Part shown: piece by piece, positions 45,229 through 56,723 of the stretch
Layout: every line of letters begins with the position of its first letter
Numbering within the stretch: position 1 is the first letter of the stretch
From: Myxocyprinus asiaticus
Lineage: Eukaryota > Chordata > Actinopteri > Cypriniformes > Catostomidae
NCBI RefSeq assembly: GCF_019703515.2
Contig: NC_059368.1
Span: 34,250,735-34,314,734 of the forward strand
Direction: 5' to 3'
DNA: 64,000 nucleotides
Made by a program: the position numbers and the translations under genes
Notes under the pieces: generated by a model
Database searches by the model: none
What the model was told of the DNA's origin: nothing
What the model saw: only the letters and a program-made list of their open reading frames with translations

Positions 45229-45494
45229 TGTTTCTCACCCACATTTATCAAATCCCTTCTGAAGACATAGACTGAACTAGTGTCATTTCAATTCCTTTAA
45301 TGCTGCCTTTATGTGCTTTCTGAGCTTCAAAGTTTTGGTACCCATTCACTTGCATTCTAGTATAAACTAACAGAGCTGAGATATTCTTCTAAAAATCTTG
45401 GTGTTCAGCAGAAGTAGAAAAAAACCCATCTGGGATGGCAGGAGTGTGAGTAAATGATGTGAGAATTTTCAATTTTGGAAAAATTATTCCTAAA
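45229..45494 (+). repeat. Short fish DNA repeat copy inside the hAT element
   Basis: Motifs in order: TTTCTCACCCACATTTATCA, ATGCTGCCTTTATGTGCTTT, CATTCACTTGCATTCTAG, TGTTCAGCAGAAGTAGAA, GAGTGTGAGTAAATGATGTG. Its right-hand part is the same family as 11495-11622. Confidence 0.6.
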
Positions 45495-45504
45495 GAAGAT
45501 GTTA

Positions 45505-45712
45505 GACAGAATGCTAACCTTAATCGTCATTTACTTTCACTGCATGTTTTTTTCCCTTCATAATTTGAAAGGGAATGGTGACTGAGACTTTCAGTCTCTA
45601 ACATTCTGTCTAACATCTTTTGGGTTCCACAGAATACAGAAAGTTTCACAGGGTTGGAAGAACATGAGGGCAGGAAATTGCCAATATTAAATAAAAGCTG
45701 AACTATCAATTT
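45505..45712 (+). repeat. Second short repeat copy inside the hAT element
   Basis: It has CATCTTTTGGGTTCCACAGAA, GAACATGAGGGCAGG and a terminus GCTGAACTATCAATTTAAG. A 16 bp inverted pair (TGTTAGACAGAATGCT / ATTCTGTCTAACATCT, 45501 and 45603) suggests a hairpin. Confidence 0.5.
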
Positions 45713-45821
45713 AAGGATGCCTCTCAGATTTGGATAAATCTGTCAGTTAGAAGAGAAGTTTGGACACCTTTTTCTAGCAATTATTATGGTGAAAAACATT
45801 CATGTCACACAGTCCCAAGTT

Positions 45822-45843
45822 ATATATATATATATATATATAT
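45822..45843. repeat. (TA)n microsatellite
   Basis: About 22 bp of TA. Confidence 0.9.
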
Positions 45844-46744
45844 GTTTAATTATACACTGAAGCAGGGTCATGCTTTATTTATGCCTTCTGTTGTTATTTC
45901 ACAGCTTTTTACGTCCTTCGTGAATTTAGTTCAGTGACGGTCCAGCATTGTCAGTGTCGAAAGAATTTAGATTATTAATTCTGTACACTAAGGGTAAATT
46001 GCACCTTTTCTCTGTGTTTGGAAGCTTCTTGTCCATAAGACAAAGCCGCCCGCATCTGTCAAACACTGTGCACGCACCAACCTTGCATGTGTAGAAATGC
46101 TCACAATCGCGATAGGCAGGGCAAAACATTTGCACTTAACGCGGATGTTTACAAGGATTTGTATAGGAGGCACTGATCTGTTGCAGCGCTGATATAAAAT
46201 TGCAAACTTAGAAACTGAGGTCATAAGAGCCCACAATTACAGATTCACGCTGAAAATGAATGAGTATCACCATGACACAGACAAGCCCACATTATCACAT
46301 TCTCTAAAACTTACCTCACCATGTTTTCTTAAATTGTAGCTGCAGTTTTAATCTGGAAATGTTTACTTGTCTTGGTGTATAATGAAGGCATTGTGTGGAG
46401 TGAAGTAATGTTTGTTTTGTGTGCTTGCTGCTGTAGTGTTGAACATGACTCAAGTGACAGCATGCAGCTGTGAAGTTCCACTGTCGTAAGAGTCCCATTC
46501 AAAATTCTCAATAAATTACGCATTTATTAACACTTATTAAATTAAAACCAGTAATGTAACGACAGGAACTCTACCCACTGTAATGAAGTAAAAGTTAAAA
46601 AAAAAAGCAAATTTACTTGAGTAAGAGTGAAAAGTACCCACCATGAAACATACTCAAAGTATTTTTATTTTTTTATCCAAAAAGTTACTCAAGTAAAAGT
46701 AATGGAGTAAATGTAGCATGTTACTACCCACCGCTGTAGTTCAA

Positions 46745-49700
46745 TGACTATTAGTGGAAGGCTGATTAGAGGGAACTTTCAAAGTTTCTGCTGTTTAAAT
46801 TTCAAAGTATGGAATCACTTTTGAAACAGTCTTTTGGGAATTTCCTGATTTGGCAGAGCCTGGAGCTATAATGTGAATTGCACTCATGTATTCTCTCTGT
46901 TCAGAGTGAGGTCTTAATGGCTAAATCAACTTTTGCCAGACAGCTTGTGGTGTTTGTTCTGTTTTGATCAGATAAACTTAACTTTAAACAGATGCAGACA
47001 ATATACTGAAGTATGCCTACAGAAAAGACATGTGCTTACCATTTGCCCTTTATCACGTTTACGTCAGGATTCTTTTAGTATGCGTGCGTGGGACTTTCAA
47101 CTATTACAAAACTATGATAGTTATCCAGTACCTCACTCAAGAGCATGATGGGAGACATCAAAGGATCCTCTGCTGAGAAACTGCACCTTTCCCAAAGACT
47201 GAGATCTTATAATGAGAGCTACAGTTGTACTCTATTGCAGTACCCTTGAGAGCAGTACTCTATTGCAGGCACAAAACGGAAATGCAAAAATAATTAATCT
47301 TTTCAAACAGGTTTCTCTAACAATTTCCTTGTCTTCCACTGTTCACACAAACTGATTGCCATGCCCCAAATTTATGCAATTGTTTGAGCCATTGTTGCTT
47401 TGTCGGGCTGTTCAGAGGCTTGTCTCACGAAGCTGGATCCAGTGGTTGCCCAGGTAAGTTTGAATTTTGTTTAAACAAACTCTGTTTATTTCTATCTCAA
47501 AAAGGCAGGTCAGTTAACTGACTGATCACTGCCATAGCAACTTACGCTACAGCTAACCTGCTCCAGAGCAGGTTTTGTTCTAGGTTACAGATTTCAAACA
47601 GATACTAAACCAAGAAGCTGTGAGTTAACTGTCATCTGATGCAATGAAGTCAGTCCCCCTGTATGAGAGCGAGAGATTGTTCTGCTTTTAAAATTAATAA
47701 GCATCTACCTATGTTCCTATTGTGAACCTATATAAATTCAGTTAAACATTATGTGTAATTCTGTCCCAACAGTCACCTCAAACTTCCACAGCAGTGTTTC
47801 TTCATGCTGTATAAATGTTTTAATCCTTCCTAGTTTTATGGTATTATTATAATTTTAATCCAACTGAAGTCTCGTGAGAATTAAATCTCGCAGTCTCTCT
47901 CCAAGCTTCATACATTGGCTGTTTGTGGAAAATGTCGCTTATTCATGTTCTATCAGAAAAGACTCGGGATGATTGGAATTAAACAAATGTAGAGAGATAT
48001 TTTGATTTTTTGACATAAGCCCCGTCCTATGGTCCAGCACTCAGATATTTGCTCGAACAGTCAGATCCTAACGGAAGCCAATGACGGAACCTAAACTTGT
48101 GGTGGAGGGGGGTCAAAACAACGGTGATATACGAACGATGAAAGACAGCTGTGCAGAGCTTAAAAAGCAGAGGATGTATTTTGATTAGATGAGATTGAAT
48201 TGTATTAATGTGTACAGATCTTCCTGCTAGAACTATGCTTATGTTTCCATTGCACGCACTTCTGGGTTAATCATTAACTCAGGATCAAACTCTGAGTTGA
48301 CAGAGAACATTTATAACAAGCGTCATCGCTGAACCCGATCTAAACTGGTTTGGCTCTTATCTGGTTTTGTCAACCTGAAACTTACACTGAAACTTTAATT
48401 TGTTCAACTAGCTTCAAACAAACAGAGCAATGTTCTGATACTGCCAAAGCCCTAGTGTTTGGTGAAATCAACCTACAGATGGCTTACAGTTGTCTCTAAA
48501 CATTTAAACTCATTACAGACTTTGAACATTAGCATTATTTTTTTTTTTTTTATATACAAATGAATTAGTGTTTACTTTGACAAGATGCTGTTTGGAGTAC
48601 ACTAATGTCAATTTCCTAATTTTTCTCTTCCAAAACAATATTTTAATTAAAATAAGAGTCTAACTGTTGTACAGTTAATTAAATCCATAAACTGTATCAA
48701 GGGGCTCATTGATGGGACTAATTTGCAACTCTTTTTATGGCATTTTTTCCTGTGGTTTGTAGTTGCGAGGACACCAGAAATACAGAATTGTTCTTTCATG
48801 AGTGTGGGTCACCAGAATCTAATTGGTGTGCACACGTTGAACCTAAATGCTCATTAATTCATGTCATGTTGTCACTGTTTAATAAACAACAGCACCATGT
48901 TTCATTTCTTGGAGAGCTAAATTTTTTGACCTTGATGTGGAGACTCGTGGGAGTAGAACCTGTACGTTAAGACCAAATTACCTCACTAAATCACATATTC
49001 CAACTGTCATTAAAACAAACATATTTCCACTTCATCATGCATATAGTGGACAGACGTTACATTAGGGAAAATGGTCTGGACAACTTAGTGAATAAAACTT
49101 TAATGAGATCTTGAGAGATTGTCAGATGCAGCTTGGCTTTTTTTATTTATTTTTTTTTATTTATTTTTTTTATCATTCTTTCTTGGTTTTATAAAATATA
49201 TAAATGATAACACTTTATCCATCATATTAATTTATTTGTTTATTGGATACTTTACTGGCATTACAGCGTGGTTCTTTTGTATGTTATTGAATGCATTCCA
49301 GTAATTCCTGTTTAATCTTATTGTCATGTTCAACTGGCTGAAGTGTGTTTGGTCATGTATTTCAGGGAAACATAATCATTTAAATGACTTTGCCATTAAT
49401 TTTGTACCATGCAGTTTTTATTTACTGTGTGACATGTATCTGGCTGTTTTTATATATTTTCTTGTCAGGGCCCATTACTTTGTATCTTTTTAAAATATGG
49501 ACATCCATCATTGTCCAAAACTAACAGAAATAGAAAGAAACAAAAAAGTGTTGTCTGGTCAGGTCGGCAGTGTTGATTTATAACATGGGTATTAAGCTAA
49601 ACAATCTCAGTGCTGCTGTAGGAGACTCAATGATTTATGAACTTTTTATCTGCCTGTAAAAGAAAAGAAAAAACTGTAGCAGAGATAGAAGAACATATCC

Positions 49701-49814
49701 ACCAACCAGGACAGCTTGATACACTCAGTGATGGACAAGATAAAAACAGAACTCAGAGTCTACACACTCATGCCACATACCTACAAAAAAGTCTTGCTTT
49801 TACAGCTCTACTGC
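46745..49814. other. No gene; one palindrome
   Basis: At 47555-47574 AACCTGCTC and GAGCAGGTT form a 9 bp perfect inverted repeat with a 2 bp loop, inside a block (47440-48420) that has the feel of a decayed DNA repeat (CTGGGTTAATCATTAACTCAGG near 48262). Poly-T lies at 48537-48551. The ORFs at 46933, 48737 and 49119 are short and featureless. Confidence 0.4.
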
Positions 49815-49975
49815 TTGAATTTGTTTACAAGCATGCAATTGGCATACACTTTATCCAAAGCAAATTACATTACATTCAAGCTTTACATTTATCAGAATTG
49901 TGAAGTCCATGGGATTCAAACCCATGGCCTTGGCATTTCATAGCACCATGCTCTACCAGTTACATGCATCTGTTT
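49815..49975 (-). repeat. tRNA-derived SINE-like element
   Basis: On the minus strand a pol III A-box-like TGGTAGAGCATGG (complement at 49946-49958) is followed by the B-box-like GGGTTTGAATCCC (complement at 49911-49923). The tail matches a common fish SINE body with CTTTGGATAAAGTGTATG. One B-box position departs from GGTTCGAATCC. It is too degraded on the acceptor stem to be a functional tRNA. Confidence 0.6.
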
Positions 49976-52000
49976 ATTCTGCTCTTGCATTGTTTTATTT
50001 CAACTGTGAGCTTTAAAGAATGAGAAACACTTAATCAAAGACTGGCAACCAGTCTATGACTGGGAAAAAATGTGGTAGGCCTAACTCAAACATAGCTCCT
50101 TTGACTCAACCCATTTGAGGCAAAGCTTGGGTCGTGTGAGTCATTAACCCCAAACATTGATGCAAAAGCTAGTGAAGGACTTGTCAGCACTAAGGCCGAT
50201 TAGCCTTTAGTCTGGAGAATATGCACTGTGGCTCTCTCCATCCGTTCTTCCAAGAGTCTTGAACATACATCTGGACTATTGATTGGCGGGAGCATTAGAG
50301 TTCTAATTGCAGTGCAGCCTTGTATTTCCCTGACAGTAATAAGTTACACACAAGAATAAAGATGCATCTCCCAGCATTGATTAGATGAAATCCACACCTA
50401 CAGCATAATTATCGAGACAATGCATGAAGATCAATAAGCTATTTTGCTTCTCGCTGTGCATTTATTCATAGTTTGTGAGAGAAGTGCTGTGACTCAATGT
50501 TTGATCTTGTTTATGCTCTTGGCACTCATCTGCCAGGACTGAATATCATGAATGGTGAAATCTTATTATGGATTATGTAAATACTGTACACTTGTAATAA
50601 TAATAATAAATTGCCTTTTAAAAACCTCACAAATTTGATTAAACTGTTGATGTTTCTCATTAAAAAATAAATAAATAAATAAACAGATTTGATGAAGCAA
50701 CTTCTGTGGCCCTTATAAAATCAGAGCTTTTTAAAGAGAAGGCACTGTAAAGGCATTTATCTCAATAAATGCCACTTTGGATAAATCACAGAGATCCTGA
50801 AGACCAATAATAGGTCTATGATGGCATCTCTCAATTCCTGTTGTTAACATTAGCAGGAGCTTGAACTGGGTCATCTTTCACACCCTGGAGGCAGTCTCAC
50901 TGATCTGTTTCTCTGCTGTTCTTGATCTGAATAGTCCAAGGAGGGGGCAATATCCTTTTAATTAAACTCTGAGTAAATTAAAAACTGGTCCCAGAGGGAG
51001 AGAGCTTCGTGGAGCATGGCTAAAACAGTCAGATCTTTCAATTAGCCCCTCCCACTGCCACTAGTGATTTATATTGTGGTCCTATGAGGGAGATGCTTAT
51101 TACTGAAGGATGCTTATTTAAGGCTGAGGCGAAGTTAGACGCTGCTGTTAAAAGCACTGAAGTAGGACAAACGGCAGGAACCAATGATTGACTTTGAATC
51201 TCAGTAGTGTAAGTTCTGATTACAGAAGCACAATGAGATCTATGAAGGTTCATTAGTCAAGAATCAGTATTTTTTCTGTCATGTGTGACCTTGCATCGCT
51301 TGAAACTTCTCCAGTGCAACTGAATTACATATGTAGCATTATGTGCAGTGATCAAAGAATAAAAAATTTCTAACCGGTTTTTGTGGCATCAAAGTGGGAT
51401 AATTTGTGTCTTACCAAGCGAATTTTACTTTCCCCAGTCTCATTTGATTATTTAATTCAGAGTGTGTCCCTAAATGAGATATCATGGTGTCCTTATCTGT
51501 TCTCAGCTCTGTTCACTTGAGAGACTGAGGCACTGTTTAGATTATCTGTCACAGAGGTGGTGTTGTCACCAAGAGCCTTTAGATTGATATCAGTGTGACA
51601 CTTTATCACTTGGGAACATAACTAGAAATACATTAGGCTATCACACATTTCAACACGAAATTGGAGTATTAAATCAATAGCTTTCAGCTAACACACCACT
51701 GATATTTCCCTTAGTTTATTCATGATATTTTGTAAGTATATTTTGAGGTAAATGTAATTTTTTGTAATGTTTTGTCAAGGGGTCAGGATTTGACAGGTTA
51801 ACTTTAGCAGTCCTAATCTTAACCATCTTAACCACCCAAATATGCAAAGTAATTTATTTTAAATTATATGTCACATATAACATTATATTACTGAATTTAC
51901 AAATGGTCAGATAAATTCCTTTGTGTTTTCTTTTACCTTTCCTGCAGAAAAAAAGAAAAAAAAACAACAACAGCAACTCTCGCAGAAATTCTGATTATTT
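49976..52000. other. No repeat and no gene recognised
   Basis: Balanced composition without TIRs, microsatellites (except a short (AATA)n near 50665-50683) or transposon motifs. It is the longest apparently unique stretch here. Frames are short. It may be intron or intergenic DNA, and conserved regulatory elements cannot be judged from one sequence. Confidence 0.4.
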
Positions 52001-52795
52001 TAATGATTATAATGGGAATTGCATTTTTTTTTTTTTTTTTTTAATAGAAACCATAATGGTCCCTCTGGGTCTCTACTGGTAAAGTGTTGCTTCTGTTGGT
52101 GGCAATCTAGTGGATATAATTTAGAACCAATACATATCTAATGGAAACCAATATAAAACCTTTAAATCCTAATGTAAAATGGTCCAAAACACATTACAAA
52201 AAATATTTGGTAATGTATTTAATATTTATTAGCTGATGGTTTGTAATGATATTAATAGTGGAAACCATTAGAATTTCTATTTTATTTTATTATTTTTTTT
52301 CAGCAGGGCTGTCATTAACAAGCTAACCCAGAGACTATTTAGCAGAGATGTGCCACTTCTTTTAAAATGGATGGGAGAAATTGGAACACCCAACCAATGA
52401 GCTCTAGCACCTAAAGGTCACCGGATGAAGAAAGGAAGTCCCGCCTTACAGGTAAAAGAGCCAATCACCTTTTAGATATAGACATCGCCTGTGAATCATC
52501 TCAAGAACGCGCATGCATATTAGCTATACAAGCCAGGAAAATTTCATTTTTTTAGAGTAATGATACCAGTGTTTTCAGATTTTTCTGCTGATTTGAAATA
52601 TGTTGTTTGATCATAATCTTGACCAACCATTTGAGATATTTCAGTTTTCCCCATTCAAGTAGATAGAAGCTGTACTGTCATGAAATAGCTTCCTGGGAGT
52701 GTTCCAAAGATGGCCACCAGTGGACTAACTTGCTAGAGAGACTTTAGCAAACCAATTAACCTGATAGCTTAGCATACAGTACCACAAACTGGTTA
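52001..52795. other. Probable decayed repeat, then unassigned sequence
   Basis: Poly-T at 52026-52042. Between 52045 and 52280 there are repeated ATGGAAACC / GGAAACCAT motifs in both orientations, as in the ends of a small DNA repeat. No frame. Confidence 0.35.
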
Positions 52796-52824
52796 CTGCT
52801 AACCTTTCAAACTCAATTTATAAA

Positions 52825-53050
52825 CATATGGGTAGCACTTTATTTTATAGCACATGTTCTTTCCTTGTACATATATGGTAAATACATTGTACCTACAGAC
52901 AAATTGCAGTAACAAGAAGTACTTACCTGAAGTGTTCACAAATGGTAACTAATATGAAACATTACTGTACTTACCAATAGTACATGGTAAATATGTTGTA
53001 CCTACAGACAAATGTGGCATACTGTATATACTATGCATTTTACACAGAAA
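52825..53050 (+). repeat. Interspersed repeat with internal duplication
   Basis: It begins GGGTAGCACTTTATTTTATAG. TGGTAAATACATTGTACCTACAGACAAAT (52875-52903) recurs with two changes at 52985-53013. Confidence 0.5.
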
Positions 53051-53380
53051 AATTTGGAAACACAAAATAACTCTATAGGAGTTAATTTCAACACTTTGAA
53101 AGTGTCTCATGGGATCCACTCCCAATGGAGTTATTTTAACACTTTTTAAAGTGTTAGCACATTGACACTCTAATCAAATTATTTTTGACTCTGTGCAGAG
53201 TAAAAATTTAACACTTCTAAATGCTATATATTAGAAATAAATTTGACACTGGAGTGGGTTGTTAGAAATCAACTCACTCAGAGATTAATTTGTTAACTCC
53301 AATGTAGTGTTCTTGGTTTTAACCCTATAGGGTGTAAATATTGTAAATGAAAAGACATAATAAAATACTTTGAATAAAAT
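53051..53380. repeat. GAGTTAA / AACACTTT repeat block
   Basis: Many short copies of GAGTTAATTT, AACACTTT and their complements (for example TTAACACTTTTTAAAGTGTTAG at 53139). The block lies at the 3' end of the decayed transposon gene to its right and may be that element's subterminal repeat. Confidence 0.5.
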
Positions 53381-53463
53381 GTTTTTGTTTTGTCGAACAT
53401 GTGCACCACCTTTCATCAGTCAACAGTCAGTTTTTAAAACAATTTAACAAACGGGGATTAAAA

Positions 53464-53895
53464 GGGGTGCTGGGTAGCTCAGCAGCTCAGCAAGTAAAGA
53501 CACTGACTACCAAACCTGGAGTTGCAAGTTTGACTCCAGGGCATGCTGAGTGACTCCAGTCAGGCTTCCTAAGCAACCAATTGGCCCAGTTGCTAGGGTA
53601 GAGTCACGTTGGGTTAACCTCCTTGTGGTCGCTATAATGTGGTTTTTGCTCTCGGTGGGGCGCGTGGTGAGTTGTGTGAGGATGCTGCGGAGAATAGCGT
53701 GAGCCTCCACACGCGCTAGGTCTCTGCGGTAACGCGCTCAACAAGCCACGTGATAAGATGCGTGAATTGACAGTCTCAGACGCAGGGGCAACTGAGATTC
53801 ATCCTCTGCCACCCGGATTGAGGCAAGGCACTAAGCCACCACGAGGACCTAGAGCGCATTGGGAACTGGGCATGCCAGATTGGGGAGAAAAATGA
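53464..53895 (+). repeat. tRNA-derived SINE, about 430 bp
   Basis: The head has A-box TGGGTAGCTCAGC (53471) and B-box GCAAGTTTGACTCC (53524). The body has TAAGCAACCAATTGGCCC, GGTCGCTATAATGTGG, CTCGGTGGGGCGCGTGGTGA, ACGCGCTCAACAAGCCACGT and CACCCGGATTGAGGCAAGG, and the A-rich tail is GGGGAGAAAAA. This is a full-length copy of a SINE I know from carp-like fish. AGCTCAGC is duplicated in tandem inside the A-box (53475-53490). It is pol III-transcribed in the family and mobilised by a LINE in trans. Confidence 0.85.
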
Positions 53896-53915
53896 TCAGC
53901 TTTTAAAATGTAACA

Positions 53916-55210
53916 TTATGGTGCTATGTAAGCTCTGTTATCACTCTCGTTAGAATAAGTTTTATCAAATGTTTTAAAATAAATCAGATGTTCAATACAT
54001 ATGACAGAAAAGTTGCCATTGCACTCCTCAATACAGTATGCATTCAAGTGCTCACTAAAGTATAGAGAATCTACATCACAAGCAATAATAAAAGTACACT
54101 CTTCATGTATAACAATAGCACAGATCTTTTTAAACACAGGGAGATCATGGGATGTTTCAGTACATACAAACAAGTTTACCTGATATTCGGTACCATAGAT
54201 TTTTAACCCAGTTGGTAGTTGAGACTTCTGAATACTGCTCTAAATGTAAAGTCTGGCTAAGAATTTCCCCACCATCCAAATTACCGCATGCACTACACAT
54301 GCATAAGGGAAAGAAAATGTCATGCATTGTGAATAGTGTATCATTAAATGGTGCTTGGGAATTAACTTCCTTTCAGGAAACGGTGACTTGAAGAGTTTAT
54401 GGTGATCCCAGATCAAATGTTTTAAGAAACATATTATTGCATCAGTCACAATTGGTGAGAACACTATATTGTCTATCTGTATAAAGAGGAGAAGAAAGTT
54501 CCAATGATCAATACCACTTTCAATTACATCACCAAAAATAAGGAGGGTATGGTTTAGAACACACCATGATTGGATAGCATTCCAGAACAGGTGTTTGCTG
54601 TTATCATCCATTTTTTTAACACACTCGGTCTGTTTTTACGATCTGTGTAACTGTAATTAAAACTCTGAATTCTGTCTGAGAGTGTATTTATAGAGATATA
54701 CCCCTTTTTAACAAGGTACTGAAAAAAACAACTTAAGCTCATATTGTACAACACCTTCTAGCAAATCATGCATAATATCAACATAATAGTTGTCAGTGCT
54801 GTGAAAATACTGTAATGCACTTTTATAGTACTTTGCACTTTGCAAACAAAACAAGTGAACATCTCTGAACAGAGGATATTTTTCAGTTCAATCTTCTCGC
54901 GGTAGCAGTCATGCTCTAACTTCCTTCATGTTTGGGCTCTCCTTTGCACTTCCAAAGATTGTGGTCTGCACAAATGTATATAAATTGCAAAGAGCTTCAT
55001 CATAGGAGAGACTAAAGGCAAAGTGAGCTTTGAACAGCTCATTAAAAGCTGCCACCGATGTCTGTGCCTTGCATGGGATAGCCTTCTGGTCGAGGACAAT
55101 GTAGAATCTTATGATTTTATTCTTGTGCTCACCAATACAGAGAAGGAAGGGCTGTCTTGCATCAGCTTGCTCAAGGTAGGTAGTGAGACTAGCTCCTTCT
55201 TGTGGCCAAT
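53916..55210 (-). pseudogene. Decayed transposon-borne protein, multi-exon (class unknown)
   Basis: Three minus-strand coding blocks. Block 1 (55203-54958) has no ATG but is open for about 82 codons: SLTTYLEQADARQPFLLCIG, AIPCKAQTSVAAFNELFKAH, FAFSLSYDEALCNLYTFVQT. Block 2 (54611-54240) has IESGIDHWNFLLLFIQIDNI, LKHLIWDHHKLFKS and PERKLIPKHHLMIHY, then degrades. Block 3 (54173-53916) has VFKKICAIVIHEECTFIIAC, FSEHLNAYCIEE and FKTFDKTYSN. I recognise these as parts of an uncharacterised multi-copy protein of fish genomes that behaves like a transposon gene. No catalytic motif can be named. Stops and frameshifts separate the blocks. Confidence 0.6.
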
Positions 55211-56428
55211 GAATAAATAAGGTTAAAGTTTAGTTCAAATAGAGTTTTCTCAAGCAGTATCACAATACATCTTTTCAGTTTAAAACAATTATTACGATGA
55301 ACATCTTCATATTTCCCAGACATTTCAAAATGGCCCTAAAAAATATTACATGTTAATCAAAAAAGAGCTTCACTTTATAAATTCCTAAAATGTTTTCTTT
55401 TAAACAGAAAATCTAAACTCATGTGAATAAAAACTAAATTTTACACACATTAAGGTACCTCACAAGATTGTTTGCAGCTTGAGCCAAACTAATCTTAGCA
55501 TTTTCTTCTGTCCTTTTGAAGTTGGGGGTAGAAGATGCAGCAGCAAGAGAATTGACGACATTTCACTATCCCATCCTAGAGGCAAACAGAATAAATTAGC
55601 CAAATATCAGTAAAATAGGAAATTGATTTGTGAAACTGACCAAAGCCGTTCTGGTTCAAGTGCTTACAGTAGCTCCTGAACATACATATTTAGAGAGTCC
55701 TGCAGTCTGCAGTGACTTTGGGCTTGAAATTCTTATGCATTCCATCTGCATTATTGCACAAGTTACTAAAAGCACTAAGTTAAAAAACTCAAATATCCAT
55801 TTTTAGTGTAGGGAAACACTCCATTAAGCTACAAGTAAAAGTGACCTCTAAAATCTAGGTTTCTTATATCAAGCACACCACCACAGAAAATAAATACTCT
55901 TATCAACTCTTACAAAATTAATTGAAAATTGAAACTATATCATGTATATGAAGCAGATCTCACTTTTTGCACTAAATACTAACTGTCTTGACGAAATCTG
56001 TCGTAATCAAATCTTTCTAAAATCATCTTACCGCATTTGATAAGAAGGGTATAAACAGGTCACTGTCTCAGCTGTTATGGTAAAACAACTTTAAAATCAT
56101 AAAACAAAAGTTACACTAATGTATTTAAGTATCGCTGGAATTTGCAAAAGATGATAACAAATGAAGACACGGATGCACGTTGTAGGAAAGACGACTTTTT
56201 TCTTCATTTATTTGAAATGCAAGAAACTGAAACTAAACACTGACAATGAGCGCAGCTGACTCGCACGACACATCTTACCTATGAGAAGCCCAGAGGGGGA
56301 AAATAAACAGCGTGCACACAAACAGAAACACATGCACATGTTCAAAGTCAGTTGGAATCAAATAATAAATAAAATCATTCACATTTTCTGCCTGGCATTA
56401 GCATAATCTTGGATATACAGTATATATA
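55211..56428. other. No gene recognised
   Basis: AT-rich. It may contain the 5' part of the transposon gene to its left, since 55500-55580 has a purine-rich, splice-site-like region, but nothing definite. Confidence 0.4.
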
Positions 56429-56723
56429 CAGTGGATATAAAAAGTCTACACACCCCTGTTAAAACAGCAGTTATTTGTGATGTAAAAAATTAAACAGATA
56501 AATCATATCAGAATTTTTGCACCTTTAATGTAAAAATTACAACCTATGTAATGCCACTGAAAACCAAATTGACACATTTCAGAGAAAAAATAAATAAATA
56601 AAAAACTTAGAATAACCTAACTGCATAAGTGTGCACATCCCTGAACTAATACTTAGTCGAAGCACCCTTTGATTTTATTACAGCACTCAGTCTGTTTGGA
56701 TAACAGTCTATTAGCTTGGCACT

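Larger units (their letters stand above)
44731..46736. mobile_element. hAT-type non-autonomous element, 2.0 kb
   Basis: The left end is CAGAGGTGGGTAAAGTA and the complement of the right end is CAGCGGTGGGTAGTAA. Both are followed inward by ACTCAAGTA(A/G)AAGTAA-type blocks. The 8 bp flanks are TAGTTGAA (44723-44730) and TAGTTCAA (46737-46744), 7 of 8 identical. No transposase is visible. Other repeats lie inside (45229-45712, 45822-45843). Confidence 0.8.

Noticed and set aside
49815..49975. Functional tRNA gene on the minus strand
   Set aside because: Only the A and B boxes are recognisable. The acceptor and anticodon stems do not pair and a SINE body follows.
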